From the NCBI RefSeq assembly GCF_001425685.1, contig NZ_LMCY01000005.1, positions 62,271 through 126,270 of the forward strand: a stretch of DNA of 64,000 nucleotides, given 5' to 3'. Positions 56,954 to 64,000 of this stretch are shown piece after piece. Position 1 is the first letter of the stretch. The number at the start of each line of letters is the position of its first letter. A model generated the notes under the pieces. That model was not told the origin of the DNA. It searched no databases and worked only from the letters and a program-made list of their open reading frames with translations. The stretch comes from Massilia sp. Root335. Lineage in GTDB: Bacteria; Pseudomonadota; Gammaproteobacteria; Burkholderiales; Burkholderiaceae_D. Position numbers and translations under genes: made by a program.

Positions 56954-57922
56954 ATGGCTCCTCCCGCCCCGCGCAGCGCTTCGCCCGACATCGGTTTCGC
57001 CGAGTCTTCGCTCGGCCAGTCGCTGTTGCGCGTGCTGGCCGGGGGATCGGCGTCGAACCGCGCGATCGCGGACTACGTGCTGCGCAACCAGGTGCGCGTG
57101 ACGGCGCTCGGCATCGAGGAACTTGCCGACGCGTGCGATGTGTCGACGGCGACCATCAGCCGGTTCGCGCGCGATCTCGGTTTTAAAAATTACGCGGCGA
57201 TGCGCGGCGCGGTGGCGGAGACGCTGCAGTCCGTACTGCAGCCGGTCGAAAAGCTGCGCAGCACGATCGCGCGCCGCGCCGCGAAGGTGTCGCCCGCGCT
57301 GGAAAGCCTGGGCTATGCGGAGGCCGCGCTGACGGCGACCCGGCGCGGCCTGGCCGGCAGCGAGATCGACCGCGTCGGCACGGTGCTCACGAAGGCGCGC
57401 ACCGTGTACGTGCTGGGGTTCGGGCTGTCGTCGTTCCTCGCGGGCGCGCTCGCGATGCACCTGCAGCCTTTCTGCCGTCACGTGGTGGAAGTGGCCGCGA
57501 GCGGCGGCACGGAGGTGGCGGCCAGCCATCTCGCCACCGTCACCGGCCGTGACGTGCTGGTCGTGATTTCGCTGCCGCGCTACACGCTGGACGCCGCGTC
57601 GCTGACCCGGTTCGCGCGCGCCGCCGGCGCGACCATCGTCTCCATCACGGACTCGCCCGCGTCGCCGCTCGCCGAGCTGGGACACCACGTGCTGTATGCG
57701 CACAGCGCGCATCCCGTGCTGCCCAGCAGTTCCAGCGCCGCGCTGGCCGTCATCGAAGCGCTGGCCGTGGCGCTGATGACGTCCAACAAGGCCAACGTCG
57801 CCAAGGCGGCCCGCCACACCGAGGCGATCGCCGCCTACCTCCACGGCGAGCACCAGATCCGTACCGGCGGCACGCAGAAAAAAGAGGGCGTGCGCAAGCG
57901 TCCCGCCGTCAAGAAGTCCTGA
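56954..57922 (+). CDS. RpiR (MurR/RpiR) family transcriptional regulator
   Basis: 322 residues; ATG 56954. N-terminal HTH_6 domain (NRAIADYVLRNQVRVTALGI..., then CDVSTATISRFARDLGFKNYAAM) followed by a SIS domain (about 140-270: VYVLGFGLSSFLAG, then VLVVISLPRYTLDA) that binds phosphosugars or other metabolites. The tail is Lys-rich. Divergent from the deacylase/transporter operon and 35 bp before the TonB receptor, so it most likely controls this whole locus in response to a metabolite. Confidence 0.9.
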   Translation: MAPPAPRSASPDIGFAESSLGQSLLRVLAGGSASNRAIADYVLRNQVRVTALGIEELADACDVSTATISRFARDLGFKNYAAMRGAVAETLQSVLQPVEKLRSTIARRAAKVSPALESLGYAEAALTATRRGLAGSEIDRVGTVLTKARTVYVLGFGLSSFLAGALAMHLQPFCRHVVEVAASGGTEVAASHLATVTGRDVLVVISLPRYTLDAASLTRFARAAGATIVSITDSPASPLAELGHHVLYAHSAHPVLPSSSSAALAVIEALAVALMTSNKANVAKAARHTEAIAAYLHGEHQIRTGGTQKKEGVRKRPAVKKS

Positions 57923-57957
57923 GTCACCACCCAAGACACCGAGAGAGGATGCACCGC

Positions 57958-60696
57958 ATGACCAAGCACATTACGAGAGCCTTGCAACCGACCGTCCTCG
58001 CGGCGGCCGTGGGCCTGATGGCGCAACAGGCATACGCGCAGGCGCAGGCGGACGAACCGAAAATGCACCGCGTGGAAATCACCGGTTCGTCGATCAAGCG
58101 CATCGACACCGAGACCGCGCTGCCGGTGCAACTGATCTCGCGCGAGGACATCGAGAAGATGGGCGCGACGACCGCCGCCGAACTGGTGAAGAACATCAGT
58201 GCGAACACGGCGCCGCTGACGGACGGTCCCAGCATCTCGGACGGCACCTCCGGCCAGCGCGGCATGAATGGCGCCAACCTGCGCGGCCTGGGCGTCTCGT
58301 CCACGCTGATCCTGCTGAACGGCCGGCGCCTCGCCAACTTCGCGTCCCCGGGCGACAACTCGGGCGTCGACTTGAACAACATCCCGGCCGGCGCGATCCA
58401 GCGCGTCGAGGTGCTCAAGGACGGCGCGTCGGCGATCTACGGCACGGATGCCATCGGCGGCGTGATCAACTTCATCACCCGCAAGGATTACACGGGCATC
58501 GACCTGGCCGCGTCGGCCGCCGGCACCCAGCAGGGCGGCGCCGGCAAGCGCACCCTGAGTCTCAGCGGCGGCACGGGCGATTTGTCCACCGACCGCTTCA
58601 ACGTGTTCGGCGTGCTCGACGTGCAGCAGCTCGACCGCCTGCGCTCGGGCCAGCGCCGCTTCATCGCGGAGCGCCCGCTCGCGACGACCCTGCCGGCGCA
58701 GATGTCCAGCAACACCTTCCCCGCCAACGTCGACATCTCGGGCGCGCAGCGCGCCGCCCTGATCGCCGCGGGCCTGCTGCCGGCCGGCAGCAAGTCCAGC
58801 CGCGTCAATCCGAGCTCGCCGAAGTGCAATCCGCCCGCCACCGTCTACGCCGAAAAGGGACCGGGCGGCGCGGCCGGCTGCAGCTACGACTACATGGAAG
58901 ACACGGAGATCTATCCCGATTCGCGCAAGATCGGCTTCATCGGCCGCGCGACGTTCCAGCTCGATGCGGACAACCAGCTGTTCGCGGAACTCGTGCAGAC
59001 GGAGGCGACGTCGAAATACGTGCTGTCGCCGAACCCCGTCCGCATCCGCAATCTGCCGGTGAGCATCCTGCCGGACGCCTATCGGACGGCGTTGTCGGCA
59101 CCGGGCCTGCCCGACACCTTCAGCGGCATCCGCTACCGCATGGCGGAAGCGGGCAACCGCAGCAACGAGGTGACGAGCACCGGACAGCGCCTGCTGCTGG
59201 GCGCCACCGGCACGCTCGCGGGCTGGGACTACGACGTCGCGCTGGGCCGCGCCGAAAACAAGGCCGTCGACAAGTACGTGAACGGCTACGTCCTGTACGA
59301 CAAGTTCGAGGCCGGCGTGCGCGCGGGGACGATCAACCCGTTCGCCCCGTCCTCGCAGGCGGGACTGGACCTGATCAACAGCATCAAGATCAACGACGAG
59401 GCGAGAAAGGCCAAGGGCGTGTCCACTTCGCTCGACGGCAAGATGTCGCGCTCGTTGACGGCGCTGGCGGGCGGCGATCTCGCGCTCGCCGTCGGCGGCG
59501 AATTGCGGCACGAGCACCAGACGTTCACGCCGTCGGAACTGCTCAAGTCGAACAACATCGCCGGTGACCGCGACAGCACGATCCCGGCCGGCGAACTGGC
59601 CGACGTCGAGACGGCGGACAATACGAGAAAGGTGGCGTCCGTGTTCACCGAGGTGGTCGCGCCGTTCACCAAAGAGCTGGAGATGCAGTTCGCGCTGCGC
59701 TGGGACCATTACAGCGAAGTGGGCAACACGACCAATCCGAAGATCGGCCTGCGCTGGCAGCCGATGCAATCGCTGCTGCTGCGCGCGTCGGCCGGCACGG
59801 GCTTCCGCGCGCCGTCGCTGTCGGACCTGAAGCGCCCGACGATCTTCGGCACGACGGCCGGCATCCTCACCGACCCGCAGTGCGTCAAGCAGGAAGGCAG
59901 CATCGATACGTGTACCGACCAGTGGAACGTCGAACGCCGCTCGAACCCGAACCTCAAGCCCGAGAAATCGCGCCAGTTCACGCTCGGCGTCGTGTTCGAG
60001 CCGGTCAAGCGCACGAGCCTCTCGATCGATTACTGGAACATCGAGAAGAAGGACGTCATCAGCACGCTGGGCGAGCAGGTCATCATCGAAAACCCGGCGG
60101 CCTACAACGGCAAGTACATCCAGCGCGACGAGGACGGCTTCATCTCCAACATCCTCCTCATGAAGGAAAACCAGGGCAAGCTGAAGACGTCGGGCTTCGA
60201 TATCGGCGGCGACTGGCGCACCGAGCGCGGGCCGTGGGGCCGCTTCGGCATCAACCTGTCCGGCACGCTGATCCTGCACTACGACCGCCAGTTCGGTCCG
60301 GACGAGCCGTACCGCAGCAACCTGGGCGTGTTCCTGAACGACCAGGTGATCCAGAAGTGGCGCCACCGCGTGAACTTCGAATGGGACAACGGTCCGCTCG
60401 CGCTGACCCTGGCGAACCAGTACTCGACCGGGTACACGGATCAGAACACGACCTACGACCCGTACACGGACAAGCTCCTCGCACCCAATCACGTGAAATA
60501 CTATTCGCTGTGGGACCTGACCGGCAGCTGGACGGTCAACAAGCAGTTGAAGGTGCGCGCAGGTGTGCTGAACCTGTTCAACGCGGACCCGCCGTTCTCG
60601 AACCAGGCCTGGTTCTTCCTGGCCGGGTATGACCCGAGCTACACGGACCCGCGCGGCCGCAGCGCGTTCGTGAGCGCGAACTACTCGTTCCGCTGA
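57958..60696 (+). CDS. TonB-dependent receptor of peptide/polymer-uptake locus
   Basis: 912 residues. Of two ATGs, 57958 (MTKHITRALQPTVLAAAV) has a better-spaced GAGAGG than 57949. Signal peptide to about ...AYA. The plug reads VEITGSSIKRIDTETALPVQLISREDI and RGLGVSSTLILLNGRRLANF, typical of large TonB receptors for oligomers (CirA-like long N-terminal group). The barrel ends NYSFR with the usual terminal aromatic. It starts 36 bp after the regulator and ends one base before the cyanophycinase start, so co-transcription is likely. Confidence 0.93.
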   Translation: MTKHITRALQPTVLAAAVGLMAQQAYAQAQADEPKMHRVEITGSSIKRIDTETALPVQLISREDIEKMGATTAAELVKNISANTAPLTDGPSISDGTSGQRGMNGANLRGLGVSSTLILLNGRRLANFASPGDNSGVDLNNIPAGAIQRVEVLKDGASAIYGTDAIGGVINFITRKDYTGIDLAASAAGTQQGGAGKRTLSLSGGTGDLSTDRFNVFGVLDVQQLDRLRSGQRRFIAERPLATTLPAQMSSNTFPANVDISGAQRAALIAAGLLPAGSKSSRVNPSSPKCNPPATVYAEKGPGGAAGCSYDYMEDTEIYPDSRKIGFIGRATFQLDADNQLFAELVQTEATSKYVLSPNPVRIRNLPVSILPDAYRTALSAPGLPDTFSGIRYRMAEAGNRSNEVTSTGQRLLLGATGTLAGWDYDVALGRAENKAVDKYVNGYVLYDKFEAGVRAGTINPFAPSSQAGLDLINSIKINDEARKAKGVSTSLDGKMSRSLTALAGGDLALAVGGELRHEHQTFTPSELLKSNNIAGDRDSTIPAGELADVETADNTRKVASVFTEVVAPFTKELEMQFALRWDHYSEVGNTTNPKIGLRWQPMQSLLLRASAGTGFRAPSLSDLKRPTIFGTTAGILTDPQCVKQEGSIDTCTDQWNVERRSNPNLKPEKSRQFTLGVVFEPVKRTSLSIDYWNIEKKDVISTLGEQVIIENPAAYNGKYIQRDEDGFISNILLMKENQGKLKTSGFDIGGDWRTERGPWGRFGINLSGTLILHYDRQFGPDEPYRSNLGVFLNDQVIQKWRHRVNFEWDNGPLALTLANQYSTGYTDQNTTYDPYTDKLLAPNHVKYYSLWDLTGSWTVNKQLKVRAGVLNLFNADPPFSNQAWFFLAGYDPSYTDPRGRSAFVSANYSFR

Positions 60697-60697
60697 C

Positions 60698-61921
60698 ATG
60701 GTCAAGAGCGTATGTTGCGCGCTGGCGCTCGTCGTCGCCAGCGCCGGCGCGGCGGCGGCCGATGCCGGTGCGGCGAGAGGATCGCTGGTCATCATCGGCG
60801 GCGGCCTGCGCGTCAATAATGCCGAGGTGTGGGAAAAAGTCGTCGCGCTGGCGGGCGGGAAGGGCGCGCGCATCGCCGTGCTCCCGACGGCCGCGGAGAA
60901 TCCCGCGAAGGAAGGCCGGCTCACCGTGGACGCCCTGAACCGCTACGGCGCGCGGGCGTTTGTCGCGCCGGTCGCGCCGCGGCTGGCCGGCCCGGACAGC
61001 ATCGACGCGGCGCGCAAGGCCGCGGACGATCCGGCCCTGGCCGATGCCGTGCGCAAGGCCGGCGGCGCCTTCTTCACGGGCGGCGATCAAGCCCGCATCA
61101 CGGGTTCCCTGCGGCGCGCCGACGGCAGCAACACGGCCGTGCTGGACGCGCTGTGGGCGCTGTACCGGCGCGGCGGCGTCATCGCGGGCACGAGCGCCGG
61201 CGCCGCGATCATGAGCAGCACGATGTTCTACGACCCGCCGCTGGACGTGATGCCGGTGCTGAAGAACGGCGTGGTCGACGGCAAGGACGTGGCGCCGGGA
61301 CTGGGCTTCATCGGCACCGACGTCTTCGTCGACCAGCACCTGCTCGCGCGCGGGCGCTTCGGCCGCATGCTGCCCGCGATGCTGGCCAAGGGATACACGC
61401 TGGGACTGGGCATCGACGAGAACACGGCAGCCATCGTCGGGCCGGCGCGCGACGTGACCGTGATCGGTTACCGCGGCGCGCTCGTGCTCGACCTGGCGGG
61501 TGCAAGCACCGACAAGGCCAAGGCGGGGTTCAACCTGTCCAACGCGCGCATCAGTTATCTGGACAGCGGCGACCGGTTCAACCTGGCCACGCGCACCTAT
61601 GTGCCGGGACCGGACAAGGAGCCCGTGGACCGGAAGTACGTCGAGCACCGCGCGCCGATCTTCTACACGGACATCCTCGGCAACACGGCGGTCGCTGACC
61701 TGCTCGAAAAACTGGTGGACAGCGATCTGCAGCGCGCCGTCGGCGTGGCGTTCGAAGGGCCGGACAGCCAGTCTCCGGAACGCGGGTTCGAGTTCACGTT
61801 CACACGCGTGCCGGACAGCGCGGAATACGTCACGAACCGCGAGGATGCGTATTCGGTCTACCGGATCAGGATGGACGTGCGGCCGGTGCGGGTGAAGCAG
61901 CCGTTTTATACGGTGGAGTAG
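60698..61921 (+). CDS. Exported cyanophycinase-like S51 serine peptidase
   Basis: 407 residues; ATG 60698 begins one base after the receptor stop. Signal peptide MVKSVCCALALVVASAGAAAA; the domain reads GSLVIIGGGLR, TGGDQARITG, then the nucleophile Ser in IAGTSAGAAIMS (about residue 165), GLGFIGTDVFVDQHLLARGR and a His/Glu-containing segment. This is the S51 dipeptidase E/cyanophycinase group. The length and signal peptide match the extracellular type (CphE) rather than the cytoplasmic CphB of about 275-300 residues. It releases beta-Asp-Arg dipeptides from cyanophycin. The target polymer is inferred. Confidence 0.88.
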   Translation: MVKSVCCALALVVASAGAAAADAGAARGSLVIIGGGLRVNNAEVWEKVVALAGGKGARIAVLPTAAENPAKEGRLTVDALNRYGARAFVAPVAPRLAGPDSIDAARKAADDPALADAVRKAGGAFFTGGDQARITGSLRRADGSNTAVLDALWALYRRGGVIAGTSAGAAIMSSTMFYDPPLDVMPVLKNGVVDGKDVAPGLGFIGTDVFVDQHLLARGRFGRMLPAMLAKGYTLGLGIDENTAAIVGPARDVTVIGYRGALVLDLAGASTDKAKAGFNLSNARISYLDSGDRFNLATRTYVPGPDKEPVDRKYVEHRAPIFYTDILGNTAVADLLEKLVDSDLQRAVGVAFEGPDSQSPERGFEFTFTRVPDSAEYVTNREDAYSVYRIRMDVRPVRVKQPFYTVE

Positions 61922-61997
61922 AGCTACGGTGCAGCAGGGCTCCGGCGCAGGAGGGCTACGGTGGAGTGGGGTGTGTGAGGAGGGCGGCGCACTAAAA

Positions 61998-62105
61998 ACC
62001 GTCGTTCCCGCGCAGGCGGGAACCCAAGCAATGTACGCGTCGCGTCAGCTCCAGCCGCAGGACTGCATGCAAAACTTGGATCCCCGCCTGCGCGGGGACG
62101 ACGGT
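61998..62105. repeat. REPIN-like inverted repeat pair (family 3)
   Basis: Two 31-bp units, ACCGTCGTTCCCGCGCAGG... at 61998 and its near complement ending ...ACGACGGT at 62105, face each other about 46 bp apart with only a few differences. Each unit carries its own CCCGC/GCGGG palindrome. It fills the gap between convergent cyanophycinase and uvrA genes. Confidence 0.8.
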
Positions 62106-62148
62106 GAAGCGGTTCGGGCCACGATCGATCTCATGGCCCTGCCGCTCT

Positions 62149-64000
<1,852 letters not shown>

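Noticed and set aside
57835-60924. Long minus-strand open frame opposite the TonB receptor and cyanophycinase
   Set aside because: No domain, biased Arg/Val/Ala composition, and the plus strand has clear families.

Overview
The window is high-GC chromosomal DNA with the gene set of an aerobic, soil- or water-dwelling betaproteobacterium. Oxalobacteraceae (Massilia/Telluria-like) is the best guess, based on the hemE-priA pair, a GTP-dependent PEP carboxykinase, rdgC, slyX, an M10 protease ending in DUF4214, and interspersed GGGGTCAGAGCCC palindromes. The placement is inferred from gene content only. I found no prophage, no intact insertion sequence and no CRISPR array.

Layout. 1-9.1 kb: four minus-strand genes (NHL-repeat protein cut by the window edge, DUF885 peptidase, large SNF2 helicase, S9 peptidase). 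At 9.1 kb the coding strand switches to plus for hemE and priA. Between these two lies a 558-bp AT-rich gap with three perfect DnaA boxes, several near-perfect ones and a low-GC stretch, so it resembles a replication origin. 12.9-20.8 kb: a flavin disulfide oxidoreductase, a DUF1857 protein, a winged-helix/cysteine-hydrolase-like protein, Rep helicase, a secreted M10 metalloprotease and SlyX. 20.8-24.7 kb: a structured AT-rich leader, a FemAB/CelD-like acetyltransferase, then a scrambled patch (two gene fragments and a low-GC DUF4279 gene) beside an intact TMEM175-type K+ channel. 24.9-34.6 kb: M3 peptidase, DUF4404 protein, YgiQ radical-SAM protein, AI-2E-type permease with a cNMP-binding protein, diguanylate cyclase and an ABC exporter pair. 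34.67-34.95 kb: tRNA-Asp and tRNA-Val with a clear promoter. 35.2-41.6 kb: TonB receptor and two tandem secreted subtilases. 41.6-50.3 kb: LexA-controlled dinB, rdgC, catalase, a short asparaginase-domain protein, a hypothetical, a D-2-hydroxyacid dehydrogenase and pckG with a long leader. 50.5-54.2 kb: a PAP2 phosphatase lipoprotein and a secreted GH39 glycosidase. 54.3-61.9 kb: YfcC transporter, M14-type deacylase, RpiR regulator, TonB receptor and extracellular cyanophycinase. 62.1 kb to the end: uvrA, cut by the window edge.

The most interesting functional unit is 54.3-61.9 kb. Its genes together would form a scavenging pathway for cyanophycin or other beta-aspartyl peptides: outside cleavage, outer-membrane uptake, inner-membrane transport, cytoplasmic hydrolysis, and a local sugar/metabolite-type regulator reading from the divergent promoter region. 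A second pattern is that six of the seven convergent gene pairs in the window carry a palindromic extragenic repeat in the gap, drawn from three sequence families. Many secreted hydrolases (M10, two S8, GH39, PAP2, M3, DUF885) and two TonB receptors suggest a polymer-degrading scavenger.
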